Source: Mycolicibacterium sp. GF69 (GTDB lineage: Bacteria > Actinomycetota > Actinomycetes > Mycobacteriales > Mycobacteriaceae). Taken from it: a DNA stretch of 64,000 bases. The notes under the pieces were generated by a model. It ran no database searches and was not told where the DNA came from. It was given only the letters and a program-made list of their open reading frames with translations. Positions 1 through 8,733 of this stretch are shown one piece after another. How positions within the stretch are numbered: the first letter of the stretch is position 1; every line of letters begins with the position of its first letter. Location: assembly GCF_003284965.1 (NCBI RefSeq), contig NZ_QMEW01000029.1, positions 1 to 64,000 of the forward strand. The letters run 5' to 3'. A program made the position numbers and the translations under genes.

Positions 1-1
1 C

Positions 2-418
2 GCGTCCACCAAGCCTAGTGGCGGTGCTGATCGGGGGCTGGATACGAGCGGGCCCGGCCGCGCCAATGAGCGTGGGCTGCAGAAATACACGAAGCTGATG
101 AACCGGGCTATCAGTGCGGCGTTCCCTGAGATCAAGGAGATCGGTGGGGTTCGCCAAGATTCGCTGCACTGGCATCCCGACGGGCTGGCGCTGGACGTCA
201 TGATTCCGAACTGGGATACCCCAGAAGGGCGGCAGTTGGGAAATGAGGTCGTCAACTTTCTGGTTCGTAATCGGACCGAGCTGGGGTTGGATCACATGAT
301 CTGGCGGCAGCAGATGATTCAGCCCGATGGGAGCGCCTCGATGATGGGCGGTCGCGGTAGTGCGACGCAGAACCATATGGATCACGTGCACGTGGTGTCG
401 ATCGGCGGGGGAAGGTAG
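2..418 (+). CDS. C-terminus of a putative exported cell-wall hydrolase (5' end outside window)
   Basis: The frame is open from base 2, so the first in-window ATG at 98 is probably internal and the gene starts upstream of the window. The visible 138 residues resemble the C-terminal domain (ARB_07466-like) found on exported actinobacterial peptidoglycan hydrolases: an N-terminal helix (YTKLMNRAISAAFPEIKEIG), an LHWHPDGLALDVMIPNW stretch and a C-terminal NHMDHVHV motif with closely spaced His and Asp. Its position directly before eccB, with a 5-base gap, suggests it belongs to the ESX operon and helps open the cell wall for secretion or conjugation. The catalytic part cannot be seen, so the enzyme class is unknown. 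Confidence 0.7.
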   Translation, partial: ASTKPSGGADRGLDTSGPGRANERGLQKYTKLMNRAISAAFPEIKEIGGVRQDSLHWHPDGLALDVMIPNWDTPEGRQLGNEVVNFLVRNRTELGLDHMIWRQQMIQPDGSASMMGGRGSATQNHMDHVHVVSIGGGR

Positions 419-423
419 CGCAG

Positions 424-1953
424 GTGGCGGGCTCGAACGAATCTGAGAAGCCGCGTCGGCGTGGCACCGGGCTTACCTATGCCTCGCTGGAGCAGGTCGC
501 CGCATGGCGGTTTCTGTGGCACCGCATGGCGGTCGCGGTGGCTCGGCACTCGGTGCGCCTGGTGCACGACCCGTCGAAGAACTACGGGGCCTCGACCCTG
601 GTGGGTGTGGTGATTGCGGTACTGGCGCTCGGGGTGTGCTTTGTGTTGGCGTGGCTGCGGCCCGCAGGCCAGATCGGGGACTCCAAGCTGGTGGCCGATC
701 GGGCCAGTGGGGCACTGTATGTGAATATCGACGCAACGATGCACCCGGTACTGAATCTGGCGTCGGCACGTCTGATCCTGGGTCAGGATGTGTCTCCCAA
801 GCTGGTCCCGATGGCTCAGATCGAGGATCGTCCGATGGGCCCGATGGTCGGCATCGTCGGCGCCCCCAATGATTTGGCGCCGCGTACTCCGCAGACGACC
901 GGTTGGGGGCTGTGCGACAGGCTTGGCTCTGGTGGGCCGCAGAGCAAGCCCTCGGTGACGGTGCTCGGCGGCGACTTGGAGTTGGGCGATTGGTCACACG
1001 AGATGCATTCCCCTCAGGCAGTGTTGATGAATTATGGCGGTTCGGTGTATCTGGTGACCGATGGCCACCGCTCGCTCATCGACCTCGCTGATCGGCCGGT
1101 GACCCTGGCGCTGGGCATTCAGGCCGGAAGCGTGCGGCCGGCACCGATGTCCAAAGCGCTCTTTGAAGCGCTGATTCCGACTGCACCCCTACGGGTTCCG
1201 GCGGTGCCGAACGCTGGGGGGCCTGTCGGCTACGCCGAGGCGCAGCTGCCGGTCGTGTCGGGGTCGGTAGTTCGGTCCGTGTCCGCCGACGGGCAGCAGC
1301 AGTTCTTTGTGGCCTTGCCTGCTGGCATGCAATTGATACCCGAGACGGTGGCGTTGATGTTGAGCAACGCGGACCCATCCGGGCAGGGACGTGTGCTTGA
1401 CGCCGCACCGCACGTTGTGGCTGATGCCCCGCAGGCGGTGGGCTTCGACGTCTCGAAGTACCCCAGGGGTCCTCTGACATTGCTGGACAAGGCTGTAGAG
1501 CCTGTCACCTGCGTGGTGTGGAGCAAGGACGCCAACGAAGCGCAGGCCAGCGTGAGAACAGTGTCGGGGCGTCGCATACCGATCCCAGTCAGTGAGGAGC
1601 CCAAGGTGATGCGCATGGTCTCCGGGCAGGCCAACGACGCAGCCGATGAAGTCTATCTCGGCGCGGGTAGCGCGAATTTTGTGCAGGTTACCGGTGTAGA
1701 ACCGGACTCGCCGCGGCGGGAGTCCTTGTGGTGGATCGGCGACACCGGGGTGCGGTTCGGAATTGATGTGGCAGGCCAGGGCAGTACAACTCAGCAAGCC
1801 CTGGGGTTGAAAGACACGACACCGACGCGGGCTCCGTGGACGGTTATCCGATGGCTGCCGGCGGGACCGCTTCTCTCGGAACAGGCGGCCCGCGTGGAAC
1901 GGGACACGGTGATCAACATTCCGGGGCAGCGGCTACAGAGCGGGGGGAACTGA
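424..1953 (+). CDS. eccB: ESX type VII secretion core component EccB
   Basis: This 509-residue protein has the normal EccB size. A basic cytoplasmic N-terminus is followed by one membrane segment (about residues 57-78) and a large extracytoplasmic domain that begins in the conserved way (GDSKLVADRASGALYV). EccB is part of the inner-membrane ESX complex with EccC, EccD and EccE, and its periplasmic domain contributes to the central assembly. The start is a GTG 5 bases after the upstream stop; eccCa begins 5 bases after this gene ends, so the genes are transcribed together. Family assignment is firm, but which ESX lineage it belongs to cannot be decided by eye. Confidence 0.95.
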   Translation: MAGSNESEKPRRRGTGLTYASLEQVAAWRFLWHRMAVAVARHSVRLVHDPSKNYGASTLVGVVIAVLALGVCFVLAWLRPAGQIGDSKLVADRASGALYVNIDATMHPVLNLASARLILGQDVSPKLVPMAQIEDRPMGPMVGIVGAPNDLAPRTPQTTGWGLCDRLGSGGPQSKPSVTVLGGDLELGDWSHEMHSPQAVLMNYGGSVYLVTDGHRSLIDLADRPVTLALGIQAGSVRPAPMSKALFEALIPTAPLRVPAVPNAGGPVGYAEAQLPVVSGSVVRSVSADGQQQFFVALPAGMQLIPETVALMLSNADPSGQGRVLDAAPHVVADAPQAVGFDVSKYPRGPLTLLDKAVEPVTCVVWSKDANEAQASVRTVSGRRIPIPVSEEPKVMRMVSGQANDAADEVYLGAGSANFVQVTGVEPDSPRRESLWWIGDTGVRFGIDVAGQGSTTQQALGLKDTTPTRAPWTVIRWLPAGPLLSEQAARVERDTVINIPGQRLQSGGN

Positions 1954-1958
1954 TCGCG

Positions 1959-3146
1959 ATGACCAAGCAGGGATTCGACAAGGAAAAGGCGCGTGCGCCC
2001 GAGCTTGGCGAGCGCAGTCTGACATTGCCCGAGCTGGCTGAATTGGTGCGCCCGCCACAATCTCGGCCGCCCATGTGGGTGTGGATCTTGGTTTTCGTCA
2101 GCGCCGTGGTGGTTCTGCTGGTGATCATGATCCGTAGCGGTGCTCGCACCATGGGCATGGGTGGTCTGTTCATTCTGCCGATCATGCTGATGTCGGTGTT
2201 CATGATGATGCGCAACCGCGGCGGTGGGCAGAATGAGAAGGCGCGGCCGGCGGCATTGGCGGCCAGCCGGGTTGATTATGCGCGCACTCTCGATGAGCTG
2301 CGTGAAGATGTCCACGACGGTGCCCGGGCGCAGGCCCGCGAAATCGCTTACCACCATCCCAACCCCTCTGAGGGGGCGCTGTTAACGCTGGTCGGCACAG
2401 CCCGGATGTGGGAGCGATCCCCGAACGACCGGAACTTTGGGCATGTGCGCATCGGCGTCGGGGTGACGCGTCTCAGGACGAAAATCCTTCCTCCCCAGAA
2501 GGTTCCGCCACCGGAGTTTCGTGAGACGGCGACGGCGATCGCGGCTCGTGACTTTCTGCTGACGCAGAATGTGGTCCACGATGTTGCCCGGCCGTTGCAT
2601 TTGTTCGACCAGATGGGGTGGGCGTTGTTTACTGCCGACGATGATCAACGCCCGATCGTTCAGGGGTTGCTTCGGGCGATGGTCTGCCAGTTATGCGCCT
2701 TTCACGGCCCTGATGTGGTCCGGATGGCGATCATCACCGATGATGAGGCGGCGTGGCAGGGCGCTAAATGGCTTCCGCACGTTGGCGATCCGGTTCTGGT
2801 TGATGCCTCTGGGCCGGTTCGGATGATCTATTCCGATGTTGGTGAGTTTATGGATCGGCACGGAACGGCGCTGCAATCCAAGGGTCCGTGGTCGGCTCGT
2901 ATGGAGGGGATGCCGCCACCGGATGATCACATGGTCGTGGTGGTGGACTTGCCGGGTGCGAATTGCGCTCCGCTGCTCGGGGTGCTCAAGAGCGGTGACC
3001 TCGGCGAGCCGGTGGATGCGATGGGGTTCGCCGGGCTGTGTGTGCTGGAGGCGACCGGAGACACGTTCTCGGCATTGGCGACATCGGCAACGGCTTTCGT
3101 GCTCGATGACCAGGGCCACTTGCTGCGCGCTGAGGAGGTGCTGTGA
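1959..3146 (+). CDS. eccCa: EccCa: membrane and DUF part of a split EccC
   Basis: This is the N-terminal piece of the ESX motor ATPase, 395 residues from ATG 1959. The start was chosen because it falls just after the eccB stop; an in-frame upstream GTG at 1836 would overlap eccB by over 100 bases. Two membrane segments (about 40-58 and 66-84) are followed by the EccC stalk/DUF domain. There is no Walker A motif at all: the protein ends before the first ATPase module, and all three modules are on the next gene. In chromosomal ESX-1 the split lies after ATPase 1, so this break point differs. The stop overlaps the eccCb start (TGATG), which allows coupled translation. Confidence 0.9.
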   Translation: MTKQGFDKEKARAPELGERSLTLPELAELVRPPQSRPPMWVWILVFVSAVVVLLVIMIRSGARTMGMGGLFILPIMLMSVFMMMRNRGGGQNEKARPAALAASRVDYARTLDELREDVHDGARAQAREIAYHHPNPSEGALLTLVGTARMWERSPNDRNFGHVRIGVGVTRLRTKILPPQKVPPPEFRETATAIAARDFLLTQNVVHDVARPLHLFDQMGWALFTADDDQRPIVQGLLRAMVCQLCAFHGPDVVRMAIITDDEAAWQGAKWLPHVGDPVLVDASGPVRMIYSDVGEFMDRHGTALQSKGPWSARMEGMPPPDDHMVVVVDLPGANCAPLLGVLKSGDLGEPVDAMGFAGLCVLEATGDTFSALATSATAFVLDDQGHLLRAEEVL

Positions 3147-6100
3147 TGACCGAGGTATCGAGTCGGTACGCCAAAGGGCTGAAATTCGCCGCAAAACCGG
3201 ACGTGATGTCGCAGGTGGAGTTCGAGGTTTTTGCTCGAGCGATGTCGCGGTTCGAGCGTGAAGATGCCGCGACCCGCCTGCTTGCTGAGCGGGCCGCTGA
3301 TGCTCGCGCGGGTCAGGATTTCTTGGACTTCTTCGACATTGCGGATGCCCGGCAGTGGGATCCGCACACGTTATGGTCGAAAATGACCGTGCAGAGCCGG
3401 TTGCGGGCTGCATTAGGCAAGAACCCGACCTCGGGTAAGCCGGTGTGGCTGGACTTGAAGGAGTCCGACGAGAGCGGTATGGGGCCGCACGGGATGCTGA
3501 CCGGACAGATCGGTTCCGGTAAGTCCGAGACGTTGGTGGCGTTCATCCTGGCGTTGGCTATGACGCATAACCCCGAGGTGTTACAGCTGATCCTGGGCGA
3601 CTTCAAGGGTGAGACCGCGATGATGGCGCTGGCTGACCTGCCTCAGGTTCAGGGTGTCATTTCAAACCTCGAAGAGTCAGCCTCGCGGCTGGATCGCTTA
3701 GAGGACATGCTCAACGGCGAGGTGGTGCGTCGAGAGACCATCTTGAAAGCCGCTGGGTATAAGGATGTCCGCAATTACGAACGGGCGCGGGCGACGACAC
3801 GTCCCGAGCTGGAGCCGCTGGGCGCTCTCGTGATCGTGCTGGACGAGTTCTCCGAGCTGCTCAAGATCCGGCCTTCACTCACCGGAACGTTCGACACGGT
3901 GGCCCGTAAAGGCCGCGGTTTGTGGATGCATATTCTCAATGCTTCGCAGCGGGTTGAGTCAGGCCGGATGGCCGGGATGATCAGCCAGCAGACCTACTCG
4001 ATCGGGTTGAAACTCAAGGACGCCGGGCAGTCGCGCCAGGCGATTGGGTCGCCGAAGGCGTATACCGATCTGATCGGCGCCCCGGTGGGCACCGGGTTTC
4101 TGGTGCACGACGACGAACACCAGTTGTTCCGGTCGTTTTACGTGTCAGCGCCGTTCATTGCGCCGGTGGTAGGCAAGGCGCAGCGGCGTCGTCAGGAGGG
4201 GCAGTTCATCGACGCGCACCGCTTCGAAACGGGTGTGCATTCCTTGCCGATCGACATTGAGTTGCTCGATGACGAGGATGATCGCGCTGCGCAGGAGCAG
4301 GCCGAGGAGCAGGCACTCGCTCAGACAGACGTCGATTCCCCGACGGTGGTCTCGACGCTGGTCGGACGGCTCGCCGGCGCGGGGCGTACGTGCAGGCCGA
4401 TGCACCGGATGTATCTGCCTCCGCTGGAAGATATTGCAACGATTCCGTTGGACGAGATGGCCCAGGAGTTCTGGGGGCGAGACTGGCTGGATGTGACCGA
4501 GGACGCGGGTCTTCGGGTGCCCTACGGCCGCGCGGATGACCCGTTTGGCCATACCCAGAACTTGGTTGTTGCAGACCTGTCCAGGGCTCAGGGCAACGTG
4601 ATGGCGGTCGGAGCCCCGCAGAGCGGAAAGTCGACGGCGCTGCAGACCATCGTCACGTCGTTGGCGATATCGCATAGTCCTCAACGGGTGCAGTTCTACG
4701 GTATCGACTTCGGCGGCGGCCGACTCGATGCGTTAGCAGGATTGCCGCATGTGGCCGGGATCGCGGGCCAAGGTAACGCGGAAAAGGTGGCCCGCGTGGT
4801 CAGCGAGGTCGAACGGATTCTCAAGGATCGGGTGCGTAGCTGGGAGATCGCGGGTTGCGACCTGGAGGAGTTTCGTGCGCGCAAGTTCGCCGGCAAGCCC
4901 GGCAAGATCCCAGAGGATGGGCATGGCGATGTGTTCCTGCTCGTGGACAACCTTCCTGGGCTCAAACAGGAGGACATGGATCTGCACGGCCGGATCGTGG
5001 CGCTGGGCACGGGCTCGGCACTGAACTACGGCGTTCATTTGCTGGTGACCAATGACCAGTGGGCCACCGCGAACCTCACTCTCAAGGAAAAGTGCGGCAC
5101 GCGTGTCGAGATGCGTGTGCAGGAGCCCACCCAGAGCGAGGCCGGCGATCGTGAGATGGCCGGCAAGGTTCCTGATCAGCCAGGCCGGGGTCTGATCAAG
5201 GACAAGGGCAAGGTGTTGCATTTCCTGGCGGGGGTGCCAGTGGCCTCAGCCGTGCTCCCTGCGGTGGAGTCTGCTGATTACGGCCAGGATGCCGTTCAGC
5301 AGACGTGCGCGCTGATCGCGCAGCGGTGGAGTGCTCTGGGTATTGCCCCTGCGCCGACGTTGCCGACGTTGCCCGCTGAGGTGAGTTACGCCGAGCTCGA
5401 CGATGTGCCGCGGGGGATGTTGAAGCTCGGGATCGGGGACGTCGCGCTGGCCACGGTGGGGGTGAACTTGGCTGAGTGCCCGCACTTTTACGCCGTGGGA
5501 AGTGCTAAATCGGGTCGCACCACGGTGCTCAGAACGCTCATCGCGTCGATCCAGCAGAGTTTCACCCCCGAGGCCGCGAAGATTATTGCCTTTGACGTCG
5601 GTCTGGAGCTGGGGGCGTTCATCGATCCTGCCTACTTGACGTTCTATAGCTCGGACTCGCAGCAGATCGGTGAGGCGTCTAAGAAGCTGGCGGCCAAGTT
5701 CGCCGAGCGCACCGCGCCGGCAGATGCCAGTCCCGAGGAGAGAGCTCGGTGGCGTTTTAGTGGACCGCGCTATTTCATTGTGATTGACGACTTCACGCTG
5801 CTCAATGTTCCGGGGTACAGCTCGATGTCGCTGGTGGCTCCTTTGGAGTCTGCTGTGTCGCGGGGTAGACAGATTGGGGTCCACTTCCTGGTCGCCTCGG
5901 CGGTCAAGAATTGGATGTCCACTACGGGTGGCAACAAGATCATCTCTGGGATGAGCGCGGCTGGGTCGGGTGTGCTCATCCTTGATGGTTCCCGCGATGA
6001 TGGACCGATTGTTACCGGCATCCGGGCTACTCCCCGGGCGCCGGGGCGCGGAGAGTTGATCTACCCGAAGGGGGGACGCCAGGTGATTCAGGTGGCTACC

Positions 6101-6151
6101 CCACCGTTGCCCGAAGGCTACAGCCCGATCTCTGGTGGCGATGAATGGTGA
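3146..6151 (+). CDS. eccCb: EccCb: three-ATPase FtsK/SpoIIIE-type ESX motor
   Basis: This 1001-residue protein carries all three FtsK-like ATPase modules. Module 1 has GQIGSGKSE (about 120-128) and Walker B VIVLDEF. Module 2 has GAPQSGKST (about 488-497) and FLLVDNL, with Asn in place of the second acid. Module 3 has GSAKSGRTT (about 785-794) and FIVIDDF, with Arg replacing the Walker A Lys. EccC powers export and recognises substrate tails through its ATPases; only module 1 has fully canonical catalytic motifs. ATG 3146 overlaps the eccCa stop by one base; a GTG at 3143 is an alternative. GAGGAGGTG at 3132-3140 is the ribosome site. About 180 bases without a gene follow, then a predicted promoter. 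Confidence 0.94.
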   Translation: MTEVSSRYAKGLKFAAKPDVMSQVEFEVFARAMSRFEREDAATRLLAERAADARAGQDFLDFFDIADARQWDPHTLWSKMTVQSRLRAALGKNPTSGKPVWLDLKESDESGMGPHGMLTGQIGSGKSETLVAFILALAMTHNPEVLQLILGDFKGETAMMALADLPQVQGVISNLEESASRLDRLEDMLNGEVVRRETILKAAGYKDVRNYERARATTRPELEPLGALVIVLDEFSELLKIRPSLTGTFDTVARKGRGLWMHILNASQRVESGRMAGMISQQTYSIGLKLKDAGQSRQAIGSPKAYTDLIGAPVGTGFLVHDDEHQLFRSFYVSAPFIAPVVGKAQRRRQEGQFIDAHRFETGVHSLPIDIELLDDEDDRAAQEQAEEQALAQTDVDSPTVVSTLVGRLAGAGRTCRPMHRMYLPPLEDIATIPLDEMAQEFWGRDWLDVTEDAGLRVPYGRADDPFGHTQNLVVADLSRAQGNVMAVGAPQSGKSTALQTIVTSLAISHSPQRVQFYGIDFGGGRLDALAGLPHVAGIAGQGNAEKVARVVSEVERILKDRVRSWEIAGCDLEEFRARKFAGKPGKIPEDGHGDVFLLVDNLPGLKQEDMDLHGRIVALGTGSALNYGVHLLVTNDQWATANLTLKEKCGTRVEMRVQEPTQSEAGDREMAGKVPDQPGRGLIKDKGKVLHFLAGVPVASAVLPAVESADYGQDAVQQTCALIAQRWSALGIAPAPTLPTLPAEVSYAELDDVPRGMLKLGIGDVALATVGVNLAECPHFYAVGSAKSGRTTVLRTLIASIQQSFTPEAAKIIAFDVGLELGAFIDPAYLTFYSSDSQQIGEASKKLAAKFAERTAPADASPEERARWRFSGPRYFIVIDDFTLLNVPGYSSMSLVAPLESAVSRGRQIGVHFLVASAVKNWMSTTGGNKIISGMSAAGSGVLILDGSRDDGPIVTGIRATPRAPGRGELIYPKGGRQVIQVATPPLPEGYSPISGGDEW

Positions 6152-6269
6152 GCGGTGGAAACTCGCGCATGACAACGTCGTCAATTCGTGGTGGTATCAA
6201 AGAGAGGCAGGCTAGTCGCGTGTATGGCTGGCAAACAAGTGGGCGGCCACGAAGGCTGTTCACTTTATG

Positions 6270-6299
6270 TGTACGGGGTGACTATTCCTGTGTTATCGT
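6270..6299 (+). promoter_or_regulatory. Predicted promoter of the PE-PPE-esx-espG block
   Basis: TGTACG (6270-6275) and TATCGT (6294-6299) are 18 bases apart; TTATCG one base earlier gives 17. The surrounding GTGTACGGGGTGA differs at three positions from GTTTACGTGGTGC at the promoters at 9670 and 18111. PE starts at 6330, leaving a short leader that contains a G-rich ribosome site. The region between the eccCb stop and here holds no gene. Confidence 0.5.
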
Positions 6300-6329
6300 G
6301 CAGGAGTCCTGATTAGTTAGGGGGCGTCC

Positions 6330-6635
6330 ATGACGTCAGTAGTTGTCAATCCGGTGGGTCTTGCCGCTGCTGCGGCGGCGACCGCAGGGCTTTCGGCTCA
6401 AGCTGCGGGGCACACGGCGCAGGCGGCCGCGGCCGCGGCTGTGGTGCCGCCGGGGTTGGAAGAAATTTCGGCGACCAACGCGGCGAAGATCGCCGCGTAC
6501 AGCGCGGAAGTGTCTGCGGTGCTGTCCGGGGCATCTGCAATGCAGGCGCTGTACGGCGTGGCGAACTCGGTGGCCGGCACGGTGACGTCGCTCGAAGATG
6601 CCGCCAATGCGGTGCTGATGAACGCGGTCCTGTAG
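6330..6635 (+). CDS. PE family protein, probable ESX substrate
   Basis: A 101-residue protein made only of the PE domain: MTSVVVNP start, alanine-rich helix 1, a VPPGLEEIS turn in place of the usual VPPGADEVS, then helix 2. It should pair with the PPE protein encoded 31 bases downstream and be recognised by this locus's EspG. The usual YxxxD/E export motif after helix 2 is absent: at the corresponding place residues 86-90 read TSLED, with Thr where Tyr is expected. No other YxxxD/E occurs in the protein. Family assignment is strong; export is inferred from context. Confidence 0.9.
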   Translation: MTSVVVNPVGLAAAAAATAGLSAQAAGHTAQAAAAAAVVPPGLEEISATNAAKIAAYSAEVSAVLSGASAMQALYGVANSVAGTVTSLEDAANAVLMNAVL

Positions 6636-6666
6636 GACCCAGGCAGGGGAGACGGGGAGCACCGCT

Positions 6667-7878
6667 ATGCCACCGGGGGCCTATCAAGCCGAACCGCCGG
6701 AAACCACGTCGGCGGGCTTTTGGCTGGGACCGTCAGCTGCCTCGTTTTTCGCCTCAGCCGCGCAGCTCGAAGCGCTAGCCGGTGCGATCATCGGCATGCT
6801 GGGCGGCCATGCGGCTGTGGAGGCTGCTATGTCGATCAGCTGGCCGTCGGTCACGGGCGAGGTGGCTAGGCTGGCCCATGTCCCGCACCTGGTGTGGCTG
6901 GGGACCGTGGCGACCATGCTCAACCACGCTTCGGCCAGCATTATGGCCACCGGGGACGCATTCGAAACGCTGCGGGCTGCAACCCCTAATCCTGGTGAAG
7001 TTGTCGGCAATCAGAGCGAACACATGGCGCTGGTCGGGGCGAACTTTCTGGGGATGCTGACTCCGCTCATCGTCGCCAATCGTGGTCAGTACACCGAGAT
7101 GTGGATGCGGGGAGCGGCCAACAAGTCGGCCTATGAAGCGGCTTCCATGGCTGGTGTGCAGGCGATACCGCCAATCCCTCCACCTCCGCCTAGCACTGTC
7201 GGCGCGGCGGGTGGTGGATCCCAGCCCAGCGCCCAGTCTGCCGATCCCAGTCAGATGATGGAGACCGCGACTGGGCTGTTCCCGCAACTCCTCAGCATGC
7301 CGACGCAGGCGCTGTCAGCGTTCAGCGGTGGCGGTCCATTCAAGAGCATCTCGGAGCTACCGCAGCAAGCGTTTGGTCAGCTCAGCTCACTGGCGTCGTC
7401 GCTGAATGTGTCACCGGACGATCTGGGGGCCGATTTTTCCGCGGGTGATGCTGACTGGGTGACCCAAACACCGCAGGCAGGGGGAGCAGTCGCGGCCTCA
7501 CTCGGTGGAGCTGGTGGGGGCGGGGGCATGGGTGGAGCGATGTCGGCGGCCTCAGCGCTGCGCAGTCCTGGCTCCTGGGCGTCGTCGGTGAGCGCGGCGA
7601 CGCCGGTCAGCGCCGACACGGGGTCGCGCATCGAGCAGGCGCGGGCCGGTACGACGATGCCGGCCAGCATGGGCGGCGGCGGAATGATGGGGCCGATGGC
7701 CCACGGCGCTGCGGCGGCCGGTGGCGCTAATCAACAGGATTCCGAAAAAAAGCAGGTCGACGGCGCCACTGTGATGGCGGCCGCGTCCAGTCTCTACAAC
7801 GGCACCGACACGATGCCGGTGATTACCGGAGGCGGTGGTTTGGTGACTGCCAACACCGGGGGCAAGGGGGTGCCCTGA
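6667..7878 (+). CDS. PPE family protein, PPE68-like
   Basis: A 403-residue PPE protein. The N-terminus carries the PPE signature (YQAEPPETTSAGFWLGPS) and the roughly 170-residue helical PPE domain. The helix-turn region has SWPS where many PPE proteins show a WxG-type turn. After about residue 170 comes a Pro-rich linker (IPPIPPPPPSTVGAAGG) and a low-complexity Gly/Ala/Ser/Met-rich C-terminus to the end. The single copy inside the locus, in the order PE-PPE-esx-esx-espG, resembles the PE35-PPE68 pair of ESX-1. It is expected to form a heterodimer with the upstream PE. No catalytic domain is present. Confidence 0.9.
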   Translation: MPPGAYQAEPPETTSAGFWLGPSAASFFASAAQLEALAGAIIGMLGGHAAVEAAMSISWPSVTGEVARLAHVPHLVWLGTVATMLNHASASIMATGDAFETLRAATPNPGEVVGNQSEHMALVGANFLGMLTPLIVANRGQYTEMWMRGAANKSAYEAASMAGVQAIPPIPPPPPSTVGAAGGGSQPSAQSADPSQMMETATGLFPQLLSMPTQALSAFSGGGPFKSISELPQQAFGQLSSLASSLNVSPDDLGADFSAGDADWVTQTPQAGGAVAASLGGAGGGGGMGGAMSAASALRSPGSWASSVSAATPVSADTGSRIEQARAGTTMPASMGGGGMMGPMAHGAAAAGGANQQDSEKKQVDGATVMAAASSLYNGTDTMPVITGGGGLVTANTGGKGVP

Positions 7879-7967
7879 GCAAGATACGGGCACAACACAT
7901 TCTCGACAGACACGCAGGCGCCGCACACGAAGAGTGCTGTAGCCGTTAATGAAAGGATTTACAGGAC

Positions 7968-8273
7968 ATGACGATTTCCGGCGATATGGAGCTCATGGAG
8001 ACCACCCAGCAGGGTCTCTTTGAGAAGCAGGACCGGTTGCAGTCGATGGTGCAGCAGCTCGGATCGGCACTCGAAGGGGTCGCACCAGGCTTCAAGGGTG
8101 CTGGCCAGGCCGCGCTGATGCGGGTCGGTGAAGATCTGCAGACCCTGGGCAATCAGCAGGCGCTCATGCAAGAAGAGCACGGTCAGAAGATGGGCGTGTC
8201 GAAGACGAGCCTGCAGGAAGGCGACGAGGACGCCGCCGCGGGCCTCAGCGCCATCGACGCCATGAGCGTCTGA
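7968..8273 (+). CDS. WXG100-like (EsxB/CFP-10-type) protein with FxG turn
   Basis: A 101-residue helical-hairpin protein in the position of esxB. The turn between helices, normally WxG, reads GFKGAGQAA, so Phe replaces Trp. In CFP-10 a C-terminal YxxxD/E follows helix 2; here the matching place is TSLQE (residues 80-84), Thr for Tyr, followed by an acidic tail. It should form the secreted heterodimer with the next gene. The ribosome site is the AAAGGA about ten bases before ATG. Family membership rests on length, helical pattern, the FxG turn and locus order. Confidence 0.85.
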   Translation: MTISGDMELMETTQQGLFEKQDRLQSMVQQLGSALEGVAPGFKGAGQAALMRVGEDLQTLGNQQALMQEEHGQKMGVSKTSLQEGDEDAAAGLSAIDAMSV

Positions 8274-8322
8274 CCAGACCACTACATCCCGCATCCAGAA
8301 ACAGCCGTAGAGGAGCAACATC

Positions 8323-8610
8323 ATGAGTTTGATCGAATACAACGTCCCGATGATTCAGGACTGCGCTCACCAGATCGAGGCCTGCGAAACGCTGACCGCC
8401 GAAGTCGCCGTCGAGGCAAACAAGTTGAAGTCCATGACCGAGGGATCTTTCCAGGGCGGCGGCGGCGATGCCTTCCGCGAGAACTACACCCGCGCTATCA
8501 CCTTGGTCGATGCCTTGAGCGGCAAGCTCAAGGAGGCTAAGGCTGCTCTGCTGACCGGCGCGGACGGAATGGTCACCAAGGACGCGTCGATCAAGGCGCA
8601 GTACGTGTAG
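8323..8610 (+). CDS. WXG100-like (EsxA/ESAT-6-type) protein with FxG turn
   Basis: A 95-residue WXG100-type protein, the presumed partner of the preceding gene. The turn is SFQGGGGDAF, again Phe in place of the conserved Trp. The C-terminus (KDASIKAQYV) has no YxxxD/E, as is normal for an EsxA-type partner that travels with a signal-bearing EsxB. The start has a GAGGAG ribosome site a few bases upstream. The 50-base gap from the upstream gene and the shared reading direction indicate one transcript. Confidence 0.87.
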   Translation: MSLIEYNVPMIQDCAHQIEACETLTAEVAVEANKLKSMTEGSFQGGGGDAFRENYTRAITLVDALSGKLKEAKAALLTGADGMVTKDASIKAQYV

Positions 8611-8733
8611 GTGGCCATCCACCTTCGGTGACGGGTATTCGGCCCGGTCTGGCGATTCTGTCGGCAGGCCGGGCCGAGTGCTTGAGAGCAGCATTGCAAG
8701 AAGGTCGTTCACGACGGGGAGAACAGAAGAACC

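Noticed and set aside
1836..1958. Longer start for EccCa at GTG 1836
   Set aside because: It would overlap eccB by 118 bases; ATG 1959 sits just after the eccB stop and gives the usual EccC N-terminus.
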